Shown here: positions 6,410 through 14,020 of the stretch, piece after piece | How the letters are laid out: each line of letters opens with the position of its first letter | Position numbering within the stretch: position 1 is the first letter of the stretch | NCBI GenBank assembly: GCA_027068615.1 | Contig: JAMOQV010000210.1 | Coordinates: 1 to 19,598 of the forward strand | Origin: Helicobacteraceae bacterium | Lineage (GTDB): Bacteria; Campylobacterota; Campylobacteria; Campylobacterales; Sulfurimonadaceae | Reading direction: 5' to 3' | DNA length: 19,598 nt | Made by a program: the position numbers and the translations under genes | Notes under the pieces: model-generated | What the model was told of the DNA's origin: nothing | The model's input: the letters and a program-made list of their open reading frames with translations, nothing else | Databases searched by the model: none

Positions 6410-6732
6410 AAATAGTTTTAGCAGTAGATAAAGATAAACAAACTATCGTAAAAAGAACAGGTCAAGCACCTTTTTTTGTTATATATGAAGATGATAAGAT
6501 TGTAAAATATATAGAAAACTCACACCATCATAACCATAAAGATATGGATGAAAATGAGCATAAAAAGGATGTTGAACCATTAAAAGGGTGTGATGTATTT
6601 TTAGTTCAGGCTATTGGTGAGAATATGAAAGAAACTATAAATTCCATAGGATTAGATATAAAAAAGATAAGACAAAAAGATGGTTTAACTTCAGATGAAG
6701 TTGTCAAAAACTTTTTAGTTGGAAATATTTAG
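6406..6732 (+). CDS. NifX/NafY-like protein (dinitrogenase FeMo-cofactor family) with His-rich insertion
   Basis: A 108-residue cytoplasmic protein of the Nitro_FeMo-Co fold (PF02579), seen in NifX, NifY, the NifB C-terminus and the orange protein of sulfate reducers. It starts MKIVLAVDKD, has the conserved GxAPFFVIYEDD strand (19-30), and GCDVFLVQAIGENM after the loop. Stand-alone members bind metal-sulfur clusters such as iron-molybdenum or molybdenum-copper types. Between the second and third elements it has a His/acid-rich insertion at residues 39-52 with H40, H41, H42, H44 and H52, suited to binding copper, nickel or zinc. There are no nitrogenase genes here, so a nif role is unlikely. 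Its ATG overlaps the upstream stop (ATGA), so it is translationally coupled. Pairing with DUF134, the next gene, is common in other bacteria and archaea. Confidence 0.85.
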   Translation: MKIVLAVDKDKQTIVKRTGQAPFFVIYEDDKIVKYIENSHHHNHKDMDENEHKKDVEPLKGCDVFLVQAIGENMKETINSIGLDIKKIRQKDGLTSDEVVKNFLVGNI

Positions 6733-6745
6733 ATACAGTTAGATT

Positions 6746-7030
6746 ATGAGTATAGGTAGGAAGATAAAAGATAGAAAAGTCGATGCTGACCATAGTAAGG
6801 TTTGTTTTAAACCATGTGGAATAAGAGGTATCGATTTGGAAAAAATTGTTATCTATGAAGATGAGATGGAAGCTATAAGACTTGCTGATTATGAGGGTCT
6901 TTATCAACAAGAAGCATCTCAAAAGATGGGTATCTCAAGAACGACATTTTCAAGAGTGGTTGAATCTGCAAGATTAAAAATAGCAGATGCACTTCTAAAT
7001 CAAAAAGCGATAAATATAAAAAGTAGATAA
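6746..7030 (+). CDS. DUF134 family DNA-binding protein
   Basis: A 94-residue putative transcription regulator of the DUF134 family (PF02001). The conserved parts are FKPCGIRGIDLEKIVIYEDE (21-40), EAIRLADYEGLYQQEAS (42-58) and a sigma70-region-4-like helix-turn-helix (about 50-75, KMGISRTTFSRVVESAR), with a short tail after it. The family normally sits beside NifX-like genes, as here. An oddity is H16-x3-C20-x3-C24 around the family's FKPxGI motif: the position after FKP is Cys, with two more possible ligands just before, which could make a metal or redox switch. It could regulate its own operon, although the ArsR-like palindromes upstream argue for a second regulator encoded elsewhere. It begins 13 nt after the NifX-like gene without a clear ribosome site. 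Confidence 0.9.
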   Translation: MSIGRKIKDRKVDADHSKVCFKPCGIRGIDLEKIVIYEDEMEAIRLADYEGLYQQEASQKMGISRTTFSRVVESARLKIADALLNQKAINIKSR

Positions 7031-7039
7031 GGAAATAAA

Positions 7040-7636
7040 ATGATATTTGATTTACAAAAAGATAAAAGTTTAAATGAAACTTATAAGTTAATGGCTCAAA
7101 CCATTATCCCTAGACCTATAGCATGGGTTGTTACTGAAGATGAGGGTGTAGTAAATATAGCTCCATTTAGTTACTTTATAGGTCTCTCTTCTGAACCTGC
7201 TAGTGTTTTAATCTCGGTTGGACATAAAGCTGATGCAACACCAAAAGATACCCTTTCAAATATACGAAAACATAAAAAATGTACTATTTGTATGGTAGAT
7301 GAGAAAAACTTACAAAAGATGCATTTTAGTTCAAAGTCTTTAGATAAAGATATAAGTGAAGCTGAAATATTCAGTATAAAAACAACAAAGATAAATGCTA
7401 ACTATCCACCTATGATAGATGGTGTTTCTTGTGCTTACTTTTGTGATTTCAATCAAGAGATAGATTTAGGTGGTGGTTCAACTATACCTTTGGTTTTAAA
7501 TGTAAAAGAGATATTTGTTGATGATGAAAATATAACAGATAAAGAGAGGTTAACTATAGAGTTTAATCCAGTAGCAAGGATTGGTAAAAGTTATGCTTTC
7601 TTAGGAGATGAGATAACTCCACCTACTATACCTTAA
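7040..7636 (+). CDS. Flavin reductase-like FMN-binding protein
   Basis: A 198-residue cytoplasmic protein with the flavin reductase-like FMN-binding split barrel (PF01613). The N-terminal segment IIPRPIAWVVTEDEG (22-36) followed by NIAPFSYFIGLSSEPASVLISVG (39-61) is the standard flavin-contacting region; DTLSNIRKHK (70-79) follows. Members include NAD(P)H:flavin oxidoreductases, and the length and motif pattern fit the stand-alone group whose electron acceptor is mostly undefined. A clear ribosome site (AAGGAA) lies about 8 nt before the ATG, and the gap to DUF134 is only 9 nt, so it is a full member of the operon. A reductive role for a metal, thiol or sulfur compound handled by its neighbours is possible but is inference. 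Confidence 0.85.
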   Translation: MIFDLQKDKSLNETYKLMAQTIIPRPIAWVVTEDEGVVNIAPFSYFIGLSSEPASVLISVGHKADATPKDTLSNIRKHKKCTICMVDEKNLQKMHFSSKSLDKDISEAEIFSIKTTKINANYPPMIDGVSCAYFCDFNQEIDLGGGSTIPLVLNVKEIFVDDENITDKERLTIEFNPVARIGKSYAFLGDEITPPTIP

Positions 7637-7646
7637 AAGATAATTT

Positions 7647-8384
7647 ATGAGCGATTATATATTATTTAGTATTATAACTTTTTTTCTTTCTATTATCTTT
7701 TCTATGGGTGGAGCAGGGGCTGGGATAGCTCTTGTTCCTATATTTAACTTTTTAGGGTTGGATTTTACTATGGCAAAAGCTGTTGGGCTTTTTGCTGGAG
7801 CTAGTACAACTATAACATCAAGTGTTATGAATCTAAAAAGAAAAGTTATAGATTTTGCTTTTGTTATACCTATAGCTATAGGTATGATGAGTTTTGCACC
7901 TGTTGGTGCTTATGCTAGTATGTTTATAGATGAAAATATAGTTAAGTTCTTTTTTATGCTTATGCTTTTTTATAGTGCTTCAATGATGCTTTTTGGTAAG
8001 AAGAAGTCTATATTGAAAGTAGATGGAAAAGTTGTTATGTTTGCTATAGGTTCATTTGTAGGTTTTTTAGCTGGAGTTTTAGGAGTAGGTGGTGGAAATA
8101 TACTTATACCACTTCTTATACTTTTAGGGTTTGAGCCTAAAAAAGTTGCAGTATCAGTTAGTTTTGTAGTGCCGTTTTCAACTTTGGGTTCATTTTTTAC
8201 ATACTTGAACTTTGTAGATATAGACTATCTACTTTTAGCTTGTGTAGCATTTAGTTCTATAGTTGGTGGATATGTTGGAAATTATCTTATGCACTTTAAA
8301 TTGCAACAGAGTCAGATTAAAAAATTGATGGGGGTTATACTCTATCTTTTAGCTTTTAAACTGTTATATCAGTTTATAGTTTAA
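7647..8384 (+). CDS. TauE/SafE family permease
   Basis: A 245-residue integral membrane protein of the classical TauE/SafE family (PF01925). It shows the two-fold internal repeat of the family: a glycine-rich motif in the first half (MGGAGAGIALVPIF, 20-33) and its counterpart in the second half (GVLGVGGGNILIPLL, 143-157). About seven or eight hydrophobic segments are seen. Family members export sulfite, sulfoacetate, thiosulfate or related sulfur anions. It is distinct from the GMCGG-type protein that opens this operon, so the unit carries two unrelated-branch transporters, at both ends. It starts 10 nt after the flavin-reductase-like gene and is the last gene before a 44-nt gap to mog. No terminator is seen in that gap. 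Confidence 0.85.
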   Translation: MSDYILFSIITFFLSIIFSMGGAGAGIALVPIFNFLGLDFTMAKAVGLFAGASTTITSSVMNLKRKVIDFAFVIPIAIGMMSFAPVGAYASMFIDENIVKFFFMLMLFYSASMMLFGKKKSILKVDGKVVMFAIGSFVGFLAGVLGVGGGNILIPLLILLGFEPKKVAVSVSFVVPFSTLGSFFTYLNFVDIDYLLLACVAFSSIVGGYVGNYLMHFKLQQSQIKKLMGVILYLLAFKLLYQFIV

Positions 8385-8428
8385 AATTATTTAGTTAAAA
8401 TACTTTTATAAATATAGGAGAATATATA

Positions 8429-8962
8429 ATGGCAGATATAAAGATAGGCGTGATAACAGCAAGTGATAGAGCAAGTAAGGGTATATATGAAGATATATCA
8501 GGTGTAGCGATACAAGATACTATGAAAGATTATCTAAAGAGTGAATTTGAGATAGTATATAGATGCATCCCTGATGAGCAAGATATGCTTGAACAAACTA
8601 TGATAGAGCTTTGTGATAAAGCAGGGTGTTGTTTGGTTGTAACGACAGGTGGAACAGGGCCAGCACTAAGAGATGTAACCCCAGAAGCGACTGAAAATGT
8701 ATGTCAAAAGATGATGCCAGGATTTGGTGAGCTTATGAGACAAGTTAGTTTAAAGTATGTACCAACAGCTATACTTTCAAGACAAACAGCTGGTATAAGA
8801 GGTAAAAGTCTTATAGTAAATCTACCAGGGAAACCAAAGTCTATAAGAGAGTGTTTAGATGCTGTTTTTCCCGCAATCCCATACTGTATAGATTTGATAG
8901 GTGGTGCATATATTGAAACAAATGAAGAAGTTATAAAAGCTTTTAGACCTAAATCTAAATAA
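8429..8962 (+). CDS. mog: Molybdopterin adenylyltransferase Mog
   Basis: Activates molybdopterin by adenylation before molybdate insertion, a late step of molybdenum-cofactor synthesis in the cytoplasm. The 177-residue product has the full MoaB/Mog pattern: GVITASDRASKG (7-18), D49, the phosphate-binding TTGGTGP (72-78), RDVTPEA (81-87) and the PGKP motif (133-136). The RDVTPEA form and the length favour Mog over MoaB. A strong ribosome site (AGGAG at 8416-8420, 8 nt before ATG) is present, but no convincing promoter or terminator lies in the 44-nt gap after the TauE gene, so read-through from that operon is possible. It converges on rpoD. Confidence 0.92.
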   Translation: MADIKIGVITASDRASKGIYEDISGVAIQDTMKDYLKSEFEIVYRCIPDEQDMLEQTMIELCDKAGCCLVVTTGGTGPALRDVTPEATENVCQKMMPGFGELMRQVSLKYVPTAILSRQTAGIRGKSLIVNLPGKPKSIRECLDAVFPAIPYCIDLIGGAYIETNEEVIKAFRPKSK

Positions 8963-8972
8963 GCTTTTTTTA

Positions 8973-8996
8973 AGAAGAGTAAATTTTTACTCTTCT
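8973..8996. repeat. Inverted repeat across the rpoD stop codon (possible weak terminator)
   Basis: AGAAGAGTAAA (8973-8983) and TTTACTCTTCT (8986-8996) form an 11-bp perfect inverted repeat with a 2-nt centre; a real hairpin would open the central A/T pairs into the loop. It contains the last two Glu codons and the stop of rpoD. It lies 10 nt beyond the mog stop. Neither strand has a good T run right after the stem, so its strength as a terminator is doubtful. Confidence 0.45.
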
Positions 8997-10840
8997 ATGT
9001 AGTTTTTAAGTTTACGGCCAACTTTAGGGTGTTTTAGCTTTTTGATAGCTGAAGATTCTATCTGTCTTACTCTTTCACGAGTTACAGTTAACTCTTTTCC
9101 TATCTCCTCTAAAGTTCTATCACTTTCATCATCCATAATTCCAAAACGAAGTTTTATAACAGCTTTCTCTCTTTCATTTAACTGTTCTAACACTTGTTCT
9201 ATCTGAACTTTTAAGTCATCTTTTAGTATAGCATCTGCTGGACTAAGTGAAGTTTTATCTTCTATAAAATCTCCAAAACGACCATCATCTTCACTACCTA
9301 TTGGTGCTTCAAGACTTATAGGCTCTTTTGTGATTTTGATAACATTTTTAACTTTTTCAACTGAAAGACCTACTTCTTTTGCGATTGTATCTACATCTGG
9401 TTCTTTACCATGTTCTTGTAGGTGTTTTCTCATAATTTTGTTGATACGGTTTATAGTTTCTATCATATGGATAGGGATACGGATAGTTCTTGCTTGGTCT
9501 GCTATGGCACGACTTATTGCTTGACGAATCCACCATGTAGCATAAGTTGAGAACTTATAACCTTTTTCATATTCAAACTTGTCAACAGCTTTCATAAGAC
9601 CGATATTACCCTCTTGGATAAGGTCAAGGAAAGGTAGTCCACGGTTAGTATATCTTTTTGCTATAGAAACAACAAGTCTAAGATTTGATTTTGCCATCTT
9701 TGTTTTAGAGATTTCAGAGATATTTTTACCCCTTTTTATCTGTTCTAAAATATCAGCTAATTTTTCAGGTTCCATATCGAAACTGTTTTTAGAAGCCTCT
9801 TTAGTTTGAACAAGTTTTTTAATCTCCATATATGTAGAAACCATAGTCGCTTCTGGTACCATATTGGCTATATCTTCTTTTGTTAGTTCTTGAATTTTAT
9901 CTACTAAAACTTTATGATTTGCTTTTAGAGTTGCATTGAAAAGTGGTAGTTTATACTCAAGTCTTTTTAACTCTTTGTCATAACCCTCATCACTTTTAAG
10001 AGCAGTTTCCATCGCTTTTACAAGTTCATTTATAAGTTTTGAAGTTGGTCCTAAATCTAAAAGAGCTTCTTTTAAAATTCTTTTTTTGAAAGATAAGCTT
10101 AGGTAGTAATGGATAACTTCTTCATTTAATTCATCACTATCTCTTACTGGGCATTTTTCAGCTAGTTTTAACCACTCTTTTTTAGCTTTTTCAAGAGCTT
10201 TAAATGCAGTTGTTACTTTTGTAACTCTTGTTTTATCTTTTGCAGATAAAGATTTTTCATCTTGTTCTGCTGTTGTTTCTGTTGCAGAGTCATCATCAGC
10301 ATCCTCTTTTTCATCTTCAAAGCTTTTGAAAAGTTCTTTAACTCTTCTTTCACGATTTATAAGAGGTTCTTTATAATCAAGTATAAAGTCTATAAGATAT
10401 GGAACAGAACATATTGCATCTATAATGATGCTTTCTCCGTATTTAATCTTTTTTGATATCTCTATCTCTTCCTCTTTAGTTAAAAGAGCGATTTTACCCA
10501 TCTCACGAAGATACATACGAACAGGGGAATCAGAACGAGACCACTCCAACAATTCGTGTTCTTTTAAGATATCAAAATCATCCATATCGTTGTTAAGTAA
10601 CATTTTTCTTTGAGCAGTTTTTCTAGCTTCTGCTTCTCTATCATTTAGAAGTTTTGCATGTTCTGATGATGAGTAGAGACAAGTTTTATGTTTAACAACT
10701 TGCTTGTAAATATTTTTTGCTTGAGCAAGGGTAGGTTGCTTTTCAAAAAGTTCAATTAGTGATTCGTATGTTAAACAATCTTTGGTTTTATTGTTAGTAA
10801 AAAACTCTTCGATTGCTTTATTTAGTTCTTTTGCTGTCAT
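8987..10840 (-). CDS. rpoD: Primary RNA polymerase sigma factor RpoD (sigma70)
   Basis: The housekeeping sigma factor, 617 residues, complete. Region 1.1 occupies about 1-85 and region 1.2 about 101-133 (SDSPVRMYLREMGKIALLTK). The non-conserved insert has an acidic stretch at 173-197. Regions 2.1-2.4 run about 379-455 and include LPFLDLIQEGNIGLMKAVDK and the -10 recognition helix YATWWIRQAISRAIADQ (433-449). In that helix Q440 matches the E. coli -10 contact and S443 stands where E. coli has Thr. Region 3 runs about 456-535. Region 4 has the -35 helix-turn-helix at about 575-597 (TLEEIGKELTVTRERVRQIE). A TATAAT box lies about 45 nt upstream. The nearest GGAG is about 12 nt from the ATG, a rather long spacing. 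Confidence 0.98.
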   Translation of the reverse strand: MTAKELNKAIEEFFTNNKTKDCLTYESLIELFEKQPTLAQAKNIYKQVVKHKTCLYSSSEHAKLLNDREAEARKTAQRKMLLNNDMDDFDILKEHELLEWSRSDSPVRMYLREMGKIALLTKEEEIEISKKIKYGESIIIDAICSVPYLIDFILDYKEPLINRERRVKELFKSFEDEKEDADDDSATETTAEQDEKSLSAKDKTRVTKVTTAFKALEKAKKEWLKLAEKCPVRDSDELNEEVIHYYLSLSFKKRILKEALLDLGPTSKLINELVKAMETALKSDEGYDKELKRLEYKLPLFNATLKANHKVLVDKIQELTKEDIANMVPEATMVSTYMEIKKLVQTKEASKNSFDMEPEKLADILEQIKRGKNISEISKTKMAKSNLRLVVSIAKRYTNRGLPFLDLIQEGNIGLMKAVDKFEYEKGYKFSTYATWWIRQAISRAIADQARTIRIPIHMIETINRINKIMRKHLQEHGKEPDVDTIAKEVGLSVEKVKNVIKITKEPISLEAPIGSEDDGRFGDFIEDKTSLSPADAILKDDLKVQIEQVLEQLNEREKAVIKLRFGIMDDESDRTLEEIGKELTVTRERVRQIESSAIKKLKHPKVGRKLKNYIEE

Positions 10841-10882
10841 TTAACTGATGCACTCCGTAACTTTAAGTTGTTTTAAGGTTGG

Positions 10883-10888
10883 ATTATA
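10883..10888 (-). promoter_or_regulatory. -10 box of rpoD
   Basis: The minus strand reads CGGTATAATCC with TATAAT here; transcription would start near 10876 and give a leader of about 36 nt. The leader holds an 11-nt inverted repeat AACTT-T-AAGTT (10859-10869) of unknown meaning. No good -35 is seen. Confidence 0.6.
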
Positions 10889-10921
10889 CCGAAATTTTCT
10901 TGTTTTTAGCTTGTTTACTTT

Positions 10922-11638
10922 TTATAAAAATATTTCAATAGCTCTTTTTAAGTCTTCTTTAGTGTCTATACCAAAACCTGTACTAGATACTTTTACCATA
11001 CTTATCTTTTTTTGATGGTATATTGCACGAAGTTGTTCTAATTTTTCTATATCTTCTATAGGTGCATCTCCTAAATTACAAAACTCATTTAAACTTTTTT
11101 TATCAAAACCATATATACCTATATGACCAAAGTATTTTGCTCCACCACCTTGGTTAAATGGGATTTGACAACGGGAAAAATATATAGCTTCATCATTTGC
11201 ATTTAGTACAACTTTTACAAGATTTGGGTCTTTTGCTACCTCTGCATTTATAGCATTGTAACAACTTCCCATTATAAAATCTTCTTTTTTATCTTGTAGT
11301 TTTTTAAGTCTTTTTATAAGTGATTCAACAACTTCTGGTTCTATAAATGGTTCATCTGCTTGAACATTTATGATAAGTTCATTTTCATCAAGATTTAAAA
11401 TATTTGCACATTCATTTATTCTGTCTGTTCCACTTTTATGTGTGTTTGATGTTAGCATTGCATCTATACCGTGTTCTTTACAAACAGATATGATTTTTTC
11501 ATCATCCCCAGCTATAACAACTTTATCTATATGTTGAACTCTTTTTGCTGTTCTTACAACCATAGGTAAACCACCTATATCTGTCAAAACTTTTTGTGGA
11601 AATCTAGTTGAAGCTAATCTTGCAGGTATTATTATCAT
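10922..11638 (-). CDS. kdsB: CMP-KDO synthetase KdsB
   Basis: 3-deoxy-manno-octulosonate cytidylyltransferase, which activates KDO with CTP for lipopolysaccharide inner-core synthesis in the cytoplasm. The 238-residue product begins with the nucleotide-binding motif IIIPARLASTRFPQK (2-16), has SGTDRINE (69-76), the metal-binding Asp in NVQADEPFI (91-99, D95), and ends with the family motif GIDTKEDL. Length is normal. A ribosome site (AAAGGA) precedes the ATG, and a minus-strand TATAAT box lies at 11670-11675. It is upstream of rpoD on the same strand with an 83-nt gap that holds the rpoD promoter. Its presence implies an LPS-bearing Gram-negative cell. Confidence 0.95.
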   Translation of the reverse strand: MIIIPARLASTRFPQKVLTDIGGLPMVVRTAKRVQHIDKVVIAGDDEKIISVCKEHGIDAMLTSNTHKSGTDRINECANILNLDENELIINVQADEPFIEPEVVESLIKRLKKLQDKKEDFIMGSCYNAINAEVAKDPNLVKVVLNANDEAIYFSRCQIPFNQGGGAKYFGHIGIYGFDKKSLNEFCNLGDAPIEDIEKLEQLRAIYHQKKISMVKVSSTGFGIDTKEDLKRAIEIFL

Positions 11639-11657
11639 AATATTAATTCCTTTTGAG

Positions 11658-11675
11658 TATAATAACGAAATTATA
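11658..11675. promoter_or_regulatory. Overlapping divergent promoters for kdsB and the trmN6-like operon
   Basis: TATAAT on the plus strand (11658-11663) drives the trmN6-like gene, and TATAAT on the minus strand (11670-11675) drives kdsB. The two boxes face each other six bases apart. Each expected transcription start falls next to the other's -10 box, so only one polymerase can occupy the site at a time. Confidence 0.6.
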
Positions 11676-11689
11676 TCTAAAAGGTCTTT

Positions 11690-12385
11690 ATGCTTTTATA
11701 TCAACCATCTTCAGGTTACTGTTTTAACAGTGATTCTTTATTTTTATATGATTTTATATCCTCATTCAAACCTCGAGGTAGGATGCTAGATGTTGGTGCT
11801 GGATGTGGTATAGTTGGGCTTTTAGTGGCAAGAGATTATAAAAGAGTTGAACTTGAAGCTGTTGAAAAACAGGATGTTTTCGCTGAATTTGCCACTATAA
11901 ATGCTAGGGTAAACAAGATAGATTATAAACTTCATAAGTGTAATTTTTTAGATTTGGAAGTTGATGAAAAGTATGATTATATAGTTTCAAACCCACCTTT
12001 TTATAATAGTTCTTCAACAAAAAGTGAAAATGAGATGATTTTCAATGCAAGATATAATGTTAATTTACCATTGAAAGATTTTTTCAAAAAAGTATCTCAA
12101 GTTTTAAAACCTAAGTCTCATTTTGTTTTTTGTTACGATGCTACACACTTTGGTTTGATTTGTGCTGAATTAGATAGGGTAAATATGAGAGTAGTTGATG
12201 TTGCATTTGTACATCCAAAAAAAGATAGAGTGGCTTCAATAGTATTAGTTCATGCAAGAAATGGTTCAAATGCTATGATGAAAGTTTTACCACCAGTTAT
12301 AACTTTTGATGGTTCAGAATTTTCACAAAAAACACAAGCTATCTATGATAAAGCAAAAACACAGAGTATAAAATGTCAATTATAA
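11690..12385 (+). CDS. TrmN6-like tRNA1(Val) adenine-N6 methyltransferase
   Basis: A 231-residue SAM-dependent methyltransferase of the TrmN6 (YfiC)/small-methyltransferase group. The N-terminal YQPSSGYCFNSDSLFLYDF (4-22) matches the family's QP..GYRFxxDxxLL segment. SAM motif I is LDVGAGCGIVGLL (33-45), and the catalytic NPPF of amino-methylating enzymes is at 101-104. The E. coli relative methylates A37 of tRNA1(Val); that specificity here is inferred from family. AAAGG lies 6 nt before the ATG. It is the first gene of an overlapping four-gene run ending at trpC, overlapping the YkgJ-like gene by 13 nt. Confidence 0.8.
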   Translation: MLLYQPSSGYCFNSDSLFLYDFISSFKPRGRMLDVGAGCGIVGLLVARDYKRVELEAVEKQDVFAEFATINARVNKIDYKLHKCNFLDLEVDEKYDYIVSNPPFYNSSSTKSENEMIFNARYNVNLPLKDFFKKVSQVLKPKSHFVFCYDATHFGLICAELDRVNMRVVDVAFVHPKKDRVASIVLVHARNGSNAMMKVLPPVITFDGSEFSQKTQAIYDKAKTQSIKCQL

Positions 12386-12750
12386 AAAAAGAAAACTATC
12401 CATATATGTTTGATACTTCAGCTTGTTCTAGTTGTGGTGGTAGATGTTGTACCGGTGAGAGTGGTTATATATATGTAACAAAAACAGAAGCTCAAAAGAT
12501 TTGTGAGTTGTTAAATATAGACACTCCTACACTTATAAAAGAGTATCTTTTTAAAAAGGGTTACAGGTATTCTATAAAAGAAAATAAGATAGGTGATAGT
12601 TATGAATGTGTTTTTTACGATAGAGAGATAAATGGCTGTAAGATCTATGAAGCTCGTCCAGAACAATGTTCAACATTTCCTTTTTGGGATTATTTTAAAA
12701 CTAGAGTCGATGAGTTAAAACAAGAATGTCCAGGGATTATAGATGTATAA
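12373..12750 (+). CDS. YkgJ-type cysteine-cluster protein
   Basis: A 125-residue protein of the YkgJ family (PF03692, putative zinc- or iron-chelating domain). Eight cysteines are present: C18, C21, C25 and C26 in CSSCGGRCC, then C79, C89, C99 and C119. The spacing (C-x2-C-x3-C-C, then single Cys including ARPEQCSTFPFW) is the family signature. Biochemical role is not established. No signal peptide is seen. It overlaps the genes on both sides (13 nt and 8 nt), so it is made with the methyltransferase and the TPR lipoprotein. Confidence 0.85.
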   Translation: MSIIKKENYPYMFDTSACSSCGGRCCTGESGYIYVTKTEAQKICELLNIDTPTLIKEYLFKKGYRYSIKENKIGDSYECVFYDREINGCKIYEARPEQCSTFPFWDYFKTRVDELKQECPGIIDV

Positions 12751-14020
12751 AAGTATTTTTAGTTTTGTACTTGTTTTTTTACTTAATGCTTGTTCAAGCC
12801 ATAAAACAGATATAAAAGGTTATGAAAAAGCTTTTGCCCAAGAGGATATATACATTGTTTTAGCATTAAGAGCTGAGGAAAAAAGATCTTATAAAGAAGC
12901 AAGTAAAATATTTGATATACTTTATGAAAAATCTTACAAAAAAGAGTATCTTTATCATTCATTAAATGATCTTCTTATGACTAAAAAGTATGATGAAATT
13001 TTAAAAAAAGTAGAGTTAGATAAAAAAGACTTGATCCTTAGAAGAATGGAGATCATAGCACTTATAAATTTGCATAGAGTAAAAGAAGCAGAAGAAAAAG
13101 CATTGGAGTTAGTAAAACAAACAAGAGATGCTAATGATTATATACTAGTTAGTGATTTATATATTTCTCAAAAAAAGTTTGATAAAGCATTAAAGTATCT
13201 TGAAAGTGCTTATATGAAGGACTATAACGAAAAGATTTTAGATAAAATAGCTACGATTTTATATGTTAATCTAGGTAGAAAAAAAGAAGCTATCGCTCAA
13301 CTTGAAACACACTCAAGAGTGTATAATTGTTCTAAGCTTATTTGTGGAAAACTTATAAGTTTTTACAGTGATGAAAATAATATAGATGGTCTTTTGTCTG
13401 CATATTTAAGATACTACAAAGTTGATGCTAATGAAAAAGTAGCAGAGAAAATTATACAGATATATAACTATAAGCAAGATTATATTAAACTTATAGACTT
13501 TTTAAAAGAAAATGATACCAACAATAGATTACTTTTAGATTTATATATTAAAATCAAAGATTATAAAAAAGCTTATAAGTTAGCTGAATTATTGTATGAA
13601 AAGACAGGCGATATAGAATACCTTGGTAAAAGTGCAATATATGAATATGAAGCTAAAAATAAAAATTTAACTAAAAATGATATATCTCATATAATATCTA
13701 AATTTAGAAAAGTTGTCTTACAAAAAGAAACAGCTTTATATCTAAATTATTATGGTTATCTTTTAATAGATCATAATGTTGATATAACTCAAGGTATAAA
13801 GTATATAAAAAAGGCATTAGAACTTCAACCAAATGCATCTTTTTATCTTGATTCTTTAGCTTGGGGTTATTATAAACAACATAAATGCAAAAAAGCAAAA
13901 TTTGTAATGGATAAAGTTGTAAAATTGGGTGCTTCAAAATATAAAGAGATTTTATCACATAAAAATATTATAGATGAATGTTTAAAAAAAGGAAAAAAGG
14001 AAAAAAATGATTTTAGATGA
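12743..14020 (+). CDS. TPR-repeat lipoprotein
   Basis: A 425-residue protein with a lipoprotein signal (MYKSIFSFVLVFLLNAC, predicted lipidated Cys17) followed by alpha-helical tetratricopeptide-type repeats over most of its length. Recognisable repeat units include SYKEASKIFDILYEKSY (about 54-70), KFDKALKYLESAYMKDYNEK and the clearest one near the C-terminus, DITQGIKYIKKALELQPNAS (about 349-368), followed by SLAWGYYKQHKCKKAK. It is probably anchored in the periplasmic face of a membrane and acts as a scaffold. No enzymatic domain is seen. The ribosome site AGGG lies inside the previous gene. The tail is very Lys-rich, and its coding has several A6-A7 runs that also supply the ribosome site for trpC. 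The specific role is unknown. Confidence 0.8.
   Translation: MYKSIFSFVLVFLLNACSSHKTDIKGYEKAFAQEDIYIVLALRAEEKRSYKEASKIFDILYEKSYKKEYLYHSLNDLLMTKKYDEILKKVELDKKDLILRRMEIIALINLHRVKEAEEKALELVKQTRDANDYILVSDLYISQKKFDKALKYLESAYMKDYNEKILDKIATILYVNLGRKKEAIAQLETHSRVYNCSKLICGKLISFYSDENNIDGLLSAYLRYYKVDANEKVAEKIIQIYNYKQDYIKLIDFLKENDTNNRLLLDLYIKIKDYKKAYKLAELLYEKTGDIEYLGKSAIYEYEAKNKNLTKNDISHIISKFRKVVLQKETALYLNYYGYLLIDHNVDITQGIKYIKKALELQPNASFYLDSLAWGYYKQHKCKKAKFVMDKVVKLGASKYKEILSHKNIIDECLKKGKKEKNDFR

Noticed and set aside
6406..6732. Nitrogenase cofactor gene (nifX) in a nif cluster
   Set aside because: No nifHDK, nifB, nifE or nifN is present in the window; stand-alone NifX-fold proteins are common in non-diazotrophs.
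9330..10613. Several plus-strand open frames opposite rpoD
   Set aside because: They lie within a complete conserved sigma factor, have no ribosome sites and match no family; they are antisense shadows.
13984..14010. A6-A7 runs at the end of the TPR gene as a phase-variable tract
   Set aside because: The runs are short and interrupted by GG; Campylobacterota phase-variable tracts are usually longer homopolymers. They are better explained as Lys codons and the trpC ribosome site.
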